The notes under the pieces are model-generated. The model did no database searches. It was not told where the DNA came from and was given only the letters and a program-made list of their open reading frames with translations. 64,000 bases of DNA from Agitococcus lubricus. Its GTDB lineage: Bacteria; Pseudomonadota; Gammaproteobacteria; Pseudomonadales; Moraxellaceae. The stretch covers positions 124,001 through 188,000 of the forward strand of contig NZ_QAON01000005.1 of assembly GCF_003051055.1 (NCBI RefSeq), written 5' to 3'. Shown here one piece after another: positions 16,766-24,442 of this stretch (position 1 is its first letter; the number at the start of each line of letters is the position of its first letter). The position numbers and the translations under genes were made by a program.

Positions 16766-17206
16766 TCAAAACCACTTCTTAATTTTTTTAATATCACGAC
16801 CAATTGAGTCAACAGGTGACTTAGCATCACGATACTTGCTTAACTGATTAGCAATAATGCGAGCAACTAACCATGCTGGAGCTGCTACCATAAAACAAAT
16901 ACCTAGTTGAGCTGTCATAGATAAATTGACTAGCTCATAGTATTCAATAACCAGTGGCCCACCAAAACAACTACTAGCAACAGCCATGCTTAACATCCCT
17001 GCAAACTCTAAACGAGTACGCGGTGGAGTTAATGACATCATCACCAGTGCAGCTAAAATACCAACAAAAAGCAAAAGCAATATAATCACAATAGAGCTAG
17101 TCATCACGATTGCACTACCCAATGTAGCTACTCCATTTGACTGTGCTGTCAATGTTGCAGTGCTAATTGTTGATGACATTACAAACCCCTGATTATTATT
17201 GTTCAT
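16766..17206 (-). CDS. Putative holin (multi-span membrane protein)
   Basis: 146 residues with three predicted membrane segments at about residues 32-58, 68-90 and 95-115, and a basic C-terminal tail ending in Lys-Lys-Ile-Lys-Lys-Trp-Phe. Placed between the lysis lipoprotein/amidase genes and HNH. A holin role is inferred from topology and the lysis cassette context. A second start at codon 10 is possible. Confidence 0.6.
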   Translation of the reverse strand: MNNNNQGFVMSSTISTATLTAQSNGVATLGSAIVMTSSIVIILLLLFVGILAALVMMSLTPPRTRLEFAGMLSMAVASSCFGGPLVIEYYELVNLSMTAQLGICFMVAAPAWLVARIIANQLSKYRDAKSPVDSIGRDIKKIKKWF

Positions 17207-17300
17207 GATTTACGCCCACCGTACATTTAACTGTAAGTTGTGGTGTTGTGGCACAGGCACTTAATGCAGCACACAACATTAATAAAATTATTGTTTTCAT
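17196..17300 (-). CDS. Tiny lysis lipoprotein (possible Rz1-like outer spanin)
   Basis: A 34-residue frame too short for usual gene calling: ATG at 17300 overlaps the amidase stop (ATGA) and its stop at 17196 lies inside the holin-like start. It has a signal sequence with hydrophobic core and a lipobox Leu-Ser-Ala-Cys at residues 13-16, followed by a short Thr/Pro/Val-rich mature part. Rz1-type proteins are small outer-membrane lipoproteins that help fuse membranes at lysis. No separate inner spanin is apparent, so the spanin role is tentative. Confidence 0.55.
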   Translation of the reverse strand: MKTIILLMLCAALSACATTPQLTVKCTVGVNHEQ

Positions 17301-17806
17301 TTGGCTGCTAAGAACTCTGCAACATCAAAACATGGGCATTCTTTCATCCATTCATTGCTAGTTATCTTGCCATCAAAGTTAAGGTCTTTGCTAAAGTCAC
17401 GATGCCCCTGCACCTTTGCAACTTGATATGTTTTTTTAAGTTCTGCTACTAAATCACGTAAAGATGCAAACTGAGATTGCGTAAAATTGTTTTCGCCTTT
17501 GCCTTTAGCGTTTAAGCCACCAACCATACAGATACCAATTGATACACTGTTATAGCCTTCAACATGCGCGCCCACCGTATTGACTGGACGACCACGCTCA
17601 ATTGTTCCATTACGTCTAATGACATAGTGATAACCAACACAGGCAAAACCACGTTGTTTGTGCATTTGATCAATTTCGACAACACCAATATCTTGAGTGG
17701 CTTTAGTAGCTGAACAATGCACTGCAATAAACTGTGTCAGCTTGGCACGCGCTTGAAGTTTGTTAAGAGGTAAAAGAATCGGACAATTTTTAATTTCTAC
17801 AGTCAT
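17297..17806 (-). CDS. Endolysin, N-acetylmuramoyl-L-alanine amidase
   Basis: 169 residues from the ATG at 17806 with GAGG 8 nt upstream; the longer frame to 17860 lacks a ribosome site. Amidase_2/PGRP domain of T7 lysozyme type: zinc ligands His30 (Val-His-Cys-Ser) and His135 (Gly-His-Arg-Asp) and a Cys in Glu-Cys-Pro-Cys near 157-159, with catalytic Tyr near 61. Between them lies an EF-hand-like loop Asp-Leu-Asn-Phe-Asp-Gly-Lys-Ile (141-148). It cleaves the amide between MurNAc and L-Ala in peptidoglycan. No signal peptide, so release depends on the holin. Confidence 0.9.
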   Translation of the reverse strand: MTVEIKNCPILLPLNKLQARAKLTQFIAVHCSATKATQDIGVVEIDQMHKQRGFACVGYHYVIRRNGTIERGRPVNTVGAHVEGYNSVSIGICMVGGLNAKGKGENNFTQSQFASLRDLVAELKKTYQVAKVQGHRDFSKDLNFDGKITSNEWMKECPCFDVAEFLAAK

Positions 17807-17830
17807 GATACTTACCTCAAAAACAACAAA

Positions 17831-17878
17831 ACACAATATCTTGTGTCGCAGCGTGGCCACAACAATACAATATATTGT
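17831..17878. repeat. Pair of small palindromes before the lysis genes
   Basis: ACACAA-TATC-TTGTGT at 17831-17846 and the perfect 12-bp ACAATATATTGT at 17867-17878, in the leader between the 88-residue gene and the endolysin. They share the half-site ACAATAT. They could bind a regulator or form a leader structure; no T-run follows. Confidence 0.4.
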
Positions 17879-17895
17879 GTTTTTAAATTATTTAC

Positions 17896-18162
17896 TTATT
17901 CTGATTTTGGTGATTTTTGTGGCCACATTAACGGATCATCACCAGCCGCCCACTCTTTCATAATATCCATAATACTCATGCTGGCAGGGAATGCTTTAAA
18001 ATGCCAACCATGAACACCAATCAAACCATCATTACTCATATTATTAATAAAGACATAACATTCGGTTATTTCTTTATTACGCACATCAAAACGAACCTCG
18101 TCGTAAGCAATAACAGTATTGGCCATTTTAAAATCTTCAACATTTAAAATTAGAGTGAACAT
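17896..18162 (-). CDS. Unknown small phage protein
   Basis: 88 residues, or 76 if translation starts at the second Met (18126). Sequence contains a beta-strand rich part and Trp-rich C-terminus (His-Gly-Trp-His-Phe, Lys-Glu-Trp, Met-Trp-Pro). First gene of the late region after the antiterminator and its terminator. I do not recognise a family. Confidence 0.5.
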   Translation of the reverse strand: MFTLILNVEDFKMANTVIAYDEVRFDVRNKEITECYVFINNMSNDGLIGVHGWHFKAFPASMSIMDIMKEWAAGDDPLMWPQKSPKSE

Positions 18163-18198
18163 CCTTGTTCGGGGGGCTAAACTAAATTTTGGGCATAA

Positions 18199-18230
18199 AA
18201 AAACCGACTGGATTGCTCAAGTCGGTTTTT
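18199..18230. terminator. Strong bidirectional terminator after the Q-like gene
   Basis: 11-bp stem AAAAACCGACT/AGTCGGTTTTT with a 10-nt loop and T-runs on both strands. Lies between the Q-like gene and all late genes, the expected place for a terminator that Q overcomes. Confidence 0.85.
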
Positions 18231-18270
18231 TACACGATAGAAAAAAGGTACTCTTTTATGCACCTTGCTG

Positions 18271-18843
18271 TCAAGCACATTCATCAAAATTATTTTGACC
18301 AAATAAATGACTAATAACATGATCTAAAACGATGTTGTCTAGGTTAAGCAGCTCACTTGTTGCCAAGAGTTCGATTTGTTTGTATTTGCGCTCATAACAT
18401 TGACGAGATATATCTAGTTTACCCAGCATCAATTTATCGTCTGTTGATGCACCGTGGTAGCCACGGCCATTGCACAACTCACAATCAACCAACTTACATT
18501 TAACAGAGATAACACCGAGTCCGTGGCATTGCTTACAAGTACGCGATTTAATGATGTATTGATAAATTGTGATAAATGCCAATGACTCAGCTAAGTTAGC
18601 TGCTTTTGAGTGGATGTTATGGATAACTAGGTAATTAGTGATCCAGTCTGTTAGCCAAGTCTTTAACGCACGTGCGCTTATGTTGTCGGCTTGGTAAATT
18701 GCCAAGGCGAAATCATAAGCTACTTTAGGAAGCCCTGCCAACGCCGCACTAACATCTTCCCAGCTCAAAGCTGCTTTACCTGTACCACGCATTTCCAAAC
18801 TCATGGTACGCAAGTTTAATTTGTTTAATAACTCCAAACTCAT
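18271..18843 (-). CDS. Q-like late antitermination protein
   Basis: 190 residues with a GAGGG site 7 nt before the ATG. Residues about 101-130 hold two DnaJ-like zinc motifs, Cys-Lys-Gln-Cys-His-Gly-Leu-Gly and Cys-Glu-Leu-Cys-Asn-Gly-Arg-Gly, found in phage Q antiterminators of the 82/related type. Located between replication genes and late genes and followed by a strong terminator, as expected for Q. It would let RNA polymerase read through into lysis and structural genes. Zinc motif is seen; the role is inference from motif and context. Confidence 0.75.
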   Translation of the reverse strand: MSLELLNKLNLRTMSLEMRGTGKAALSWEDVSAALAGLPKVAYDFALAIYQADNISARALKTWLTDWITNYLVIHNIHSKAANLAESLAFITIYQYIIKSRTCKQCHGLGVISVKCKLVDCELCNGRGYHGASTDDKLMLGKLDISRQCYERKYKQIELLATSELLNLDNIVLDHVISHLFGQNNFDECA

Positions 18844-18866
18844 GATTTAACCCTCTAAACAATCTT

Positions 18867-19155
18867 GGTTAAGGGTATGGTTAAGGGTTATTTTAAACCC
18901 TTAACCATCAAACCCCTTGAGGCTGTAGGCTTGGTTAAATGGTTAAGGGTATTAAGGGTTATTTCCTCGCGTGTAAGAAAAAATTTTTATTTACCATTTT
19001 TTATTCTTTGGTAATTTTTATTTTTTTATACGTGCGCGTGCGCGTGTAAACCCTTAACCCCTTAACTAAAACCTTTGTATCCCTTGAGCCTCAATGCTTA
19101 CACATGGTTAAGGGTTTGGTTTAAACCCTTAACCAAACCTTTAACACCCTTAACC
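18867..19155. repeat. Iteron cluster and AT-rich tract, presumptive phage origin
   Basis: Eight copies of the decamer GGTTAAGGGT in both orientations, at 18867, 18879, 18897 (inverted), 18941, 19050 (inverted), 19106, 19125 (inverted) and 19146 (inverted), plus a variant at 18951. Two inverted pairs form arms of 11-12 bp (18879/18897 and 19106/19125). Between the groups is a very AT-rich stretch (about 18978-19030) followed by alternating CGTGCGCG (19031-19045). The last copy lies inside the helicase stop region. Iterons plus an unwinding tract next to primase/helicase genes suggest a replication origin. Confidence 0.7.
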
Positions 19156-20829
19156 ATTGTTGGAATTAAGAGCGCGTTGAAACTCATCAATACTGTCAGT
19201 TAACCACTTAATTTCGGTGGTATCTTTAGGATTCTCACCAATAAAAAAGATAGTTGATTGCTTTCTTACTTGTCCCTGCATATACCAACCCAGTGCTTTT
19301 TTTTCTCTAACACTGATTAAGGTATTAAACTTAGTCATTGTTAATGACTTTTCACCTGATCTATTGCAGTAGCGGCGGTACGCATCATATAAATCTTGAC
19401 TACGACAGGATACATATGGATAAGGCAAACGCCCTGCTTTCCAATCACGATAAAATACCTCCCATGCTGGCAAACCATATTCAATAAGTCTTTGTTTTGC
19501 CTCGGTCATGGGTGGATAGCTATGAGCATGAAATACTTGTTCATCACCCTTGCTATCAGTCCAAGTCATGCGTAACTGCAATAAAAACGCATACCATGCT
19601 CTTATGCCGTCATTATCACTAGCATTAAGATTATCTAAGGCATGAGCCAATATATCGGCAGGAATTTGTTGCTTTGGCCAGCAAATCAAAAAGCGGCGGT
19701 CATTAGGCTCAATAGGCAAAGGCTGCATCTCGTTACTCAAAAATACGGCATTGCTGTAATTAGCCTCTTCCCAGCCACTAACAAATTTTTTCTCTATACG
19801 TTGAGTCTTGTTAGTAATTTGGCCTTTAACTAAACCCATATTTTGATATTTACCAGAGCTACTAAAAATCTCTTCAAACACTGAATATAAGTTATTTGAT
19901 TTCCAATCAGAGTACTGTGATTCTAATTGGTGTTGATTTAACGTAGCACTGTACTTACCGTACAACATACGATGGATGTCGCTAAAGAATAATGATTTAC
20001 CTGCACCTTGAATTTCGCCATGAAACATAATTGCTGTAGCGAGTTTGGTACCGGGTTTTTGTAATGGCAATGCAAGCCACCGTAATATCCATTGGTAGAC
20101 ATCATCACTTTCACACATAAAACGTAATAGACGTTGAATGCCATACGATTTATTAAAACATTCAGAATTATCATTAGGTGTTAAAGGAAAACCGTCAAAC
20201 GTATTAATGCACTCATCACCAACTTGCATTGTCGGATCAAAAACAATCTGATCTGGCATGACCATTTTTCGCTTAGTTGGATTTTTAAGCCATAAATCAT
20301 ATTCATTTGGCCAAGCCAGTTTAAGTGTTTCAGCAGGCAATCTTGCGCGTGTTTGTTTGTCCCAGACATCTTTAGTGCCATAAATAAGCACGTAACGTCT
20401 TAGCATCTCTTCTACCCCTGCAACCCCTACACTAGACGCAGAGGCTTCTGCTTGAGCAGATTTAACGTTTTCTATACTAATCGTCTTTTTATTATCGTGT
20501 TCCAGCCATTGATTAGCTAAGCCCTTACCTACTAAGTCCTTAAAGGCTTGTTTTTTCATGGCCATTTTAAGCCAACTATCCCAAACCTTTGTTTCGCCAA
20601 TAACTAATGCAAATCTTTGCAGCATCATTTCGATAGAAAATAGTTGATTATTATCAGGCTTTTCTTGCTGCAAACCTTCACTTTTTGGCTCTTGCTCCGC
20701 AGGATTAGGGGGCGTGGGGGATTTTGATTGATAATGTTTAAGAGCGGCCATTAGCTGCTCTCTCACCAATGGCAATCCGCCTAAAACGTGTAAGTCATTA
20801 AAGTCATTAGGTGGTTTTGGAGTAGTCAT
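19150..20829 (-). CDS. Phage replicative helicase (SF3/DUF5906 type)
   Basis: 559 residues. A Walker A motif Gly-Ala-Gly-Lys-Ser lies near residue 272 (His-Gly-Glu-Ile-Gln before it), followed by a Walker B-like Val-Phe-Glu-Glu-Ile-Phe and Phe-Leu-Ser-Asn-Glu sensor, as in the helicase part of D5/P4-type primase-helicases. The N-terminal 130 residues are low-complexity and Gln/Lys-rich. Overlaps the primase gene by 4 bases (ATGA), so the two probably work as one replication unit, beside the repeat-rich presumptive origin. Confidence 0.8.
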   Translation of the reverse strand: MTTPKPPNDFNDLHVLGGLPLVREQLMAALKHYQSKSPTPPNPAEQEPKSEGLQQEKPDNNQLFSIEMMLQRFALVIGETKVWDSWLKMAMKKQAFKDLVGKGLANQWLEHDNKKTISIENVKSAQAEASASSVGVAGVEEMLRRYVLIYGTKDVWDKQTRARLPAETLKLAWPNEYDLWLKNPTKRKMVMPDQIVFDPTMQVGDECINTFDGFPLTPNDNSECFNKSYGIQRLLRFMCESDDVYQWILRWLALPLQKPGTKLATAIMFHGEIQGAGKSLFFSDIHRMLYGKYSATLNQHQLESQYSDWKSNNLYSVFEEIFSSSGKYQNMGLVKGQITNKTQRIEKKFVSGWEEANYSNAVFLSNEMQPLPIEPNDRRFLICWPKQQIPADILAHALDNLNASDNDGIRAWYAFLLQLRMTWTDSKGDEQVFHAHSYPPMTEAKQRLIEYGLPAWEVFYRDWKAGRLPYPYVSCRSQDLYDAYRRYCNRSGEKSLTMTKFNTLISVREKKALGWYMQGQVRKQSTIFFIGENPKDTTEIKWLTDSIDEFQRALNSNNG

Positions 20830-21848
20830 TTATTAATTGTTCCAAAATCAGGAATGACGACATCTGCACCAATTAACATAGCGGCTTCTAATGCTTTAGC
20901 TTGGCCTGCTCCATTGTCATCATTATCGCCACACATTAAAATTTTAGCGTCAGGTGCTTGCTGTCTAATAAATGGCGCAACATTAACCATGTTGCCACAA
21001 TCAAAAGAAACAACGACAGGCCATTCTGTCGCCATATGTATTGATGCAGCAGTGGCATAACCTTCGGCTTGAGCAATTACTTTTGCATCTTTTAAATAAC
21101 CAATGACATGAAATAATCCAACTTTTCGCCCAAACTTCGGGAACAATTTAACCCCAGTTGAGCTAATATATTGCAATGACCATATCTTGCCTTCGGTATC
21201 ACGTAACGGGACAGCAATAGAGCCTTTTTTAAACATTAAAAAATGAAGATTTTCTGGTTTAGGTTTAGGTAATTTTTTGAAGAACTCAAAAACTTTTGCA
21301 CCACTAATTACACCTACCTTTTCTTCTAGGTCATCAATCCAAAGTAAAACTGTTTGATGAAAGTAGCGTATACCTAATGCTGTTATCTGTTTGTGCTTTA
21401 AATAACCCGAATGTCCAAATTCAATACCGTAATTTTCCCAAACCTTTTGGCAGCCTTTAGCAACAACTTTTTGCATAATTTCTTTTTTAGCTTGATCTGC
21501 TTCAATTTCAGCTTCACGAGCTGCTCTACGTGCTTCTTGTTCTTCTTTGATTTTGCGTTTTTGCTCTGGTGTTAAATCTTGTTTTTCAGGCTTCCATCCA
21601 GTTTGTTGAGCCAAATAAATAATTGTACCCATTGTATTTTTGCCAATACTTAACGAGTCCCAAACTGATTTAGCATCTCTTTTGACGTATGATTTAGACG
21701 TACTACTCCAATCATCCCAATAGCTAAATGCTTGTTCACCAAATTCAGTTTTTAAAGCATTACCAACTTTGAACCATGTATCACGGTCTTCATTGTTGAT
21801 ATGAAGTAGTAATTTAGGTACGTCAGATAAATTAATTGCTAGAGACAT
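20826..21848 (-). CDS. Toprim primase with PriCT-2-like N-terminus
   Basis: 340 residues. The N-terminal 85 residues (Asp-Arg-Asp-Thr-Trp-Phe-Lys-Val-Gly-x-Ala-Leu, Trp-Asp-Asp-Trp-Ser) match PriCT-2-type domains. A Lys/Glu-rich coiled coil follows (100-140). The C-terminal Toprim part carries Gln-Ala-Glu-Gly near residue 262 and Gly-Asp-Asn-Asp near 315. Primers for replication are made here and the helicase is encoded next door. Confidence 0.82.
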   Translation of the reverse strand: MSLAINLSDVPKLLLHINNEDRDTWFKVGNALKTEFGEQAFSYWDDWSSTSKSYVKRDAKSVWDSLSIGKNTMGTIIYLAQQTGWKPEKQDLTPEQKRKIKEEQEARRAAREAEIEADQAKKEIMQKVVAKGCQKVWENYGIEFGHSGYLKHKQITALGIRYFHQTVLLWIDDLEEKVGVISGAKVFEFFKKLPKPKPENLHFLMFKKGSIAVPLRDTEGKIWSLQYISSTGVKLFPKFGRKVGLFHVIGYLKDAKVIAQAEGYATAASIHMATEWPVVVSFDCGNMVNVAPFIRQQAPDAKILMCGDNDDNGAGQAKALEAAMLIGADVVIPDFGTINK

Positions 21849-21899
21849 TGCCCTACTTCCCTACAGTTTTTAGTCGTTTTAGTAATTTTTTGGTTATGG

Positions 21900-22124
21900 T
21901 TAAGCGACTTGATTATTATTTTCCAAAGGATACAAATCGCTTCTTAATTCATGGCGAGAAACACCAGTAGCCTTTTCAATAGTCAAAACAAATTCAGCAG
22001 GAACTTTTTTATCACGGTTCATCCAGTTCCAAATTCTAGGCTGACTGGTTTGGCAGATTTTTGCTAAAGCGTGTTGACCACCTGCAATATCAATAGCTTT
22101 TTGTAACGATTCTAAATTAGTCAT
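21900..22124 (-). CDS. Cro-like HTH protein (YdaS-type)
   Basis: 74 residues from the ATG at 22124 with AGGTG upstream; earlier starts lack a site. Helix-turn-helix: Gly-Gly-Gln-His-Ala-Leu-Ala-Lys, Gln-Pro-Arg-Ile-Trp-Asn-Trp, Pro-Ala-Glu-Phe-Val-Leu, ending Arg-His-Glu-Leu-Arg-Ser-Asp-Leu-Tyr-Pro, a Cro/YdaS pattern. It is read divergently from the repressor across the three-operator region and precedes replication genes, the usual place of cro. Confidence 0.85.
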   Translation of the reverse strand: MTNLESLQKAIDIAGGQHALAKICQTSQPRIWNWMNRDKKVPAEFVLTIEKATGVSRHELRSDLYPLENNNQVA

Positions 22125-22151
22125 GGCAAAACACCTGTTATTAACAAGCAT

Positions 22152-22180
22152 ATAAAAACATATGTTATTAAAAAGGTCAA
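22152..22180 (-). promoter_or_regulatory. PR-like early promoter for cro and replication genes
   Basis: On the minus strand TTGACC (22180-22175), 17-bp spacer, TTTTAT (22157-22152). The spacer contains an AACATATGTT operator. Almost identical to the plus-strand promoter at 23383-23411. Confidence 0.75.
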
Positions 22181-22215
22181 TAACTTATGTTGTTTGTATT
22201 TTGATAACATTTGTT
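22157..22215. promoter_or_regulatory. Three-site operator region (OR-like)
   Basis: Sites AACATATGTT (22157-22166), AACTTATGTT (22182-22191) and AACATTTGTT (22206-22215); centres 25 and 24 bp apart. The first overlaps the PR -10/spacer; the third overlaps a possible repressor promoter TTGTTT-17-GTTATA (22190-22218). Layout matches lambda OR1-3. Confidence 0.75.
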
Positions 22216-22250
22216 ATAGGCTGCAAAGCAGCCTACTAATTGAGGTAATC

Positions 22251-22910
22251 ATGGCGCTAGGACATAGAGTAAAACAGGCAAGAGAACAAAAAGGTTTATC
22301 ACAAGGTCAGTTAGCTGAAAAAACAGGAATGTCACAAACAGCTATACACTTGCTCGAAAAAAGAGACAGTGAAAGTAGTAAATTTTTGCATGAGTTATCT
22401 ATTGCTTTAGACGTTTCAACAGAATGGTTAAAAACAGGCTATCCATCAATTAAAGAAAATAGTGCGACTTATAATGTTAAGCTAATAGATAAAGAATTAT
22501 TAGAAAAAAGAAAAGACGTACCTTTATTAACATGGGTGTCGGCTGGTGCATGGCTAAATAATCAAGGAAGTTTTACTGAAGGCGATGCAGAACGCTGGAT
22601 TCCATGTCCTGTTGCACATAGTAAAATGACATTTGTATTAAAAGTAGAAGGGGACAGTATGACTAGCCCCTACCCTAACGACAAATCATACCCACATGGT
22701 TCTTTAATTTATGTTGACCCAGAAAGAACTATCACCAATGGCTGTAGAGTTGTTGCTTTATTAAAAAATCAACAGGCTTATACATTTAAGCGTTATGTTG
22801 AAGATGCTGGACGTAAATACTTAAAACCACTCAACCCAACTTATGAAAGCATTTTGATTACTGATGATATAGAAATTATTGGTGTTGTTATTGGTGCTTT
22901 TATTGATTGA
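22251..22910 (+). CDS. CI-type phage repressor (XRE HTH + S24 peptidase)
   Basis: 219 residues from the ATG at 22251 with GAGG 5 nt upstream. Residues 1-60 are an XRE helix-turn-helix. Self-cleavage features follow: Ala98-Gly99, Ser136 (Gly-Asp-Ser-Met) and Lys180, spaced like lambda CI (111/112, 149, 192). It keeps the prophage silent and is expected to be cleaved after RecA activation. The three operators lie directly upstream. Confidence 0.93.
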   Translation: MALGHRVKQAREQKGLSQGQLAEKTGMSQTAIHLLEKRDSESSKFLHELSIALDVSTEWLKTGYPSIKENSATYNVKLIDKELLEKRKDVPLLTWVSAGAWLNNQGSFTEGDAERWIPCPVAHSKMTFVLKVEGDSMTSPYPNDKSYPHGSLIYVDPERTITNGCRVVALLKNQQAYTFKRYVEDAGRKYLKPLNPTYESILITDDIEIIGVVIGAFID

Positions 22911-22934
22911 TACTACGAACCGCATAAACAAAAC

Positions 22935-22955
22935 AAAGCCGCACTAAGCGGCTTT
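22935..22955. terminator. Terminator after the repressor gene
   Basis: 8-bp stem AAAGCCGC/GCGGCTTT with 5-nt loop ACTAA and TTTTT on the plus strand. Also overlaps the 3' end of the convergent gene. Confidence 0.8.
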
Positions 22956-23333
22956 TTCTATGACTTCATAATACTCTCTAAAATGCGTATATAGCATATC
23001 TATAAAATAAAATGACGTTTTTGGCATGTATCTATTCCCATGCCACCTCTCTATAACCTGATTTCTAACATCAATAGGCATACATCTAACAATTTTTCTA
23101 GCCAGTCGCCAACGATCTGCTATCAATTTTCTACGCTCAATTTCATGTTTAATGATTTGTTCATCTTTAGACAAGATATAACTCTCAATTTCTGGCTGCT
23201 GTTCTTCTATCTCAAGAGCAAACAAAGGCAACCGTTCTTGCTCTTTTTTAAATTTACGCTTAGTTGCTGCTAAACGTTGACTTGTCACGCCTCTAGGCTG
23301 ATACCGTGCTTCACGCTGAAATTTTATAAACAT
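22944..23333 (-). CDS. Unknown basic phage protein under second operator control
   Basis: 129 residues from the ATG at 23333 with a strong GGAGG site. Upstream in-frame codons cross the operators, so the longer reading to 23483 is rejected. Highly charged: Lys/Arg-rich N-terminus, Glu-rich middle (Glu-Ile-Glu-Glu-Gln-Gln), then a helix with Arg-Trp-Arg-Leu-Ala-Arg-Lys-Ile. Runs toward the repressor gene and converges with it. No recognised family; early expression and basic charge could mean a DNA- or RNA-binding regulator. Confidence 0.6.
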   Translation of the reverse strand: MFIKFQREARYQPRGVTSQRLAATKRKFKKEQERLPLFALEIEEQQPEIESYILSKDEQIIKHEIERRKLIADRWRLARKIVRCMPIDVRNQVIERWHGNRYMPKTSFYFIDMLYTHFREYYEVIEKAA

Positions 23334-23371
23334 TTTTGCCTCCAGTTTGTTTCTATCACAAGCAATATAAA

Positions 23372-23411
23372 AACATATGTTATTGACATTTTCAATAACA
23401 TATGTTTTTAT
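23372..23411. promoter_or_regulatory. OL-like two-operator promoter region
   Basis: Two perfect AACATATGTT sites (23372-23381, 23397-23406), centres 25 bp apart, inside a longer inverted repeat with 18-bp arms. On the plus strand TTGACA (23383-23388), 17-bp spacer, TTTTAT (23406-23411) forms a near copy of the PR promoter. It drives the rightward early operon; a divergent start toward 23333 is likely. Confidence 0.78.
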
Positions 23412-23445
23412 TATTTGAGTTAAAAACAAACAATGGACGCAAAAA

Positions 23446-23811
23446 ATGTCACAAGCCCCACTCTGGTACACAGAACTTTGCAAAGTACTTTTAGAGGTAC
23501 GTCATGCAGCAACCCAGCATTGCTTATCTAACAAATGCTCAAAAGTAATCGGCTTTATTAAAGCTCTTAGCGCGTTAAACGTAATCACCAATAGCGAACG
23601 CGAACTTATTCAACAATTGCTTAGAAATGCCAGTGTTTATGCAAATTTAGATATTTCTAACCGCGAAAACTATTTTAACCGTCACTACCAAGACGGCTGT
23701 GATGCGTATTTTGACAAAAAAAGCCAAAGCGAAAACCCTCACCCAGTTGATTCAAAAGCCTATCAACTATGGGATAGTGGCTACAAATACGCCCGATTAT
23801 TACCGTTTTAA
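23446..23811 (+). CDS. Early protein with RMF/CrpP-like C-terminal domain
   Basis: 121 residues, first gene of the rightward early operon. The final 45 residues follow the ribosome-modulation-factor-like pattern: Gln-Asp-Gly-Cys-Asp-Ala-Tyr, then Asn-Pro-His-Pro, Leu-Trp-Asp-Ser-Gly-Tyr and a terminal Leu-Leu-Pro-Phe. The next gene ends in the same pattern. RMF itself silences ribosomes, but many phage relatives have unknown roles. The N-terminus is helical and unassigned. Confidence 0.6.
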   Translation: MSQAPLWYTELCKVLLEVRHAATQHCLSNKCSKVIGFIKALSALNVITNSERELIQQLLRNASVYANLDISNRENYFNRHYQDGCDAYFDKKSQSENPHPVDSKAYQLWDSGYKYARLLPF

Positions 23812-23882
23812 AGTTAAAAACAGTATTGATTAATCAAGTCAATACTCTTTTTGGTTTTACCCACAACAACGAGAGAAGAGCC

Positions 23883-24431
23883 ATGACGAAAGCATTAAAT
23901 CCACCTATCACTAATGACAGCTTTTTAAACTTGCTTGACGAGTTAAGAGACGAACTCGAAGCGATTAACACAGAGAATGTTAAGCCTATCAATCAAGATA
24001 TTGATAATGCCGTTACCAATATTGAAAACATTGTTAATACGATTGCTGCTGATTTAGTTGCTAAGCAAGAACATAAAAATTCTGGCTATACCAACATTTT
24101 AGAAGCCTTACCAGTTAACACGTTGAATAATGATGTTTTATACATTGGCATCAATGCGAATGGTACGGCTTGCATCTTCAATTACATTGAAAAATTGCCG
24201 CATACCAAGCCAGAACACATCGAATGTTGGTACAAAAACTATGGTGATGACACCAAACTTATGACTGGCCTACGGTGGTGGAAAATCTTAGAACGCCCTA
24301 CTACTACTGACTTCTTTGAAGAAGGCGAACGTGCCTTTGATTTAGACCCAAATAACCCATATCCATCGGGAACCGCTGAGGCTGAATCATGGGCATTAGG
24401 ATTTAATGGAATGTCGCTATTACCATTTTAA
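23883..24431 (+). CDS. Early protein, second copy of RMF/CrpP-like C-terminal domain
   Basis: 182 residues from the ATG at 23883 (GAGAAGAG upstream; the frame is open earlier but without a site). N-terminal coiled-coil-like region with Asn/Asp-rich heptads (about residues 20-55), a middle beta region, and a C-terminus Phe-Phe-Glu-Glu-Gly-Glu-Arg-Ala-Phe, Asn-Pro-Tyr-Pro, Ser-Trp-Ala-Leu-Gly-Phe, ending Leu-Leu-Pro-Phe like its neighbour. The shared ending implies a common binding partner or domain duplication. Confidence 0.6.
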   Translation: MTKALNPPITNDSFLNLLDELRDELEAINTENVKPINQDIDNAVTNIENIVNTIAADLVAKQEHKNSGYTNILEALPVNTLNNDVLYIGINANGTACIFNYIEKLPHTKPEHIECWYKNYGDDTKLMTGLRWWKILERPTTTDFFEEGERAFDLDPNNPYPSGTAEAESWALGFNGMSLLPF

Positions 24432-24442
24432 AGGAGTTAATC

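Noticed and set aside
18867-19155. Possible CRISPR array because of repeated decamers
   Set aside because: Repeats are about 10 bp, occur in both orientations and at irregular spacing, with no spacers of uniform length.
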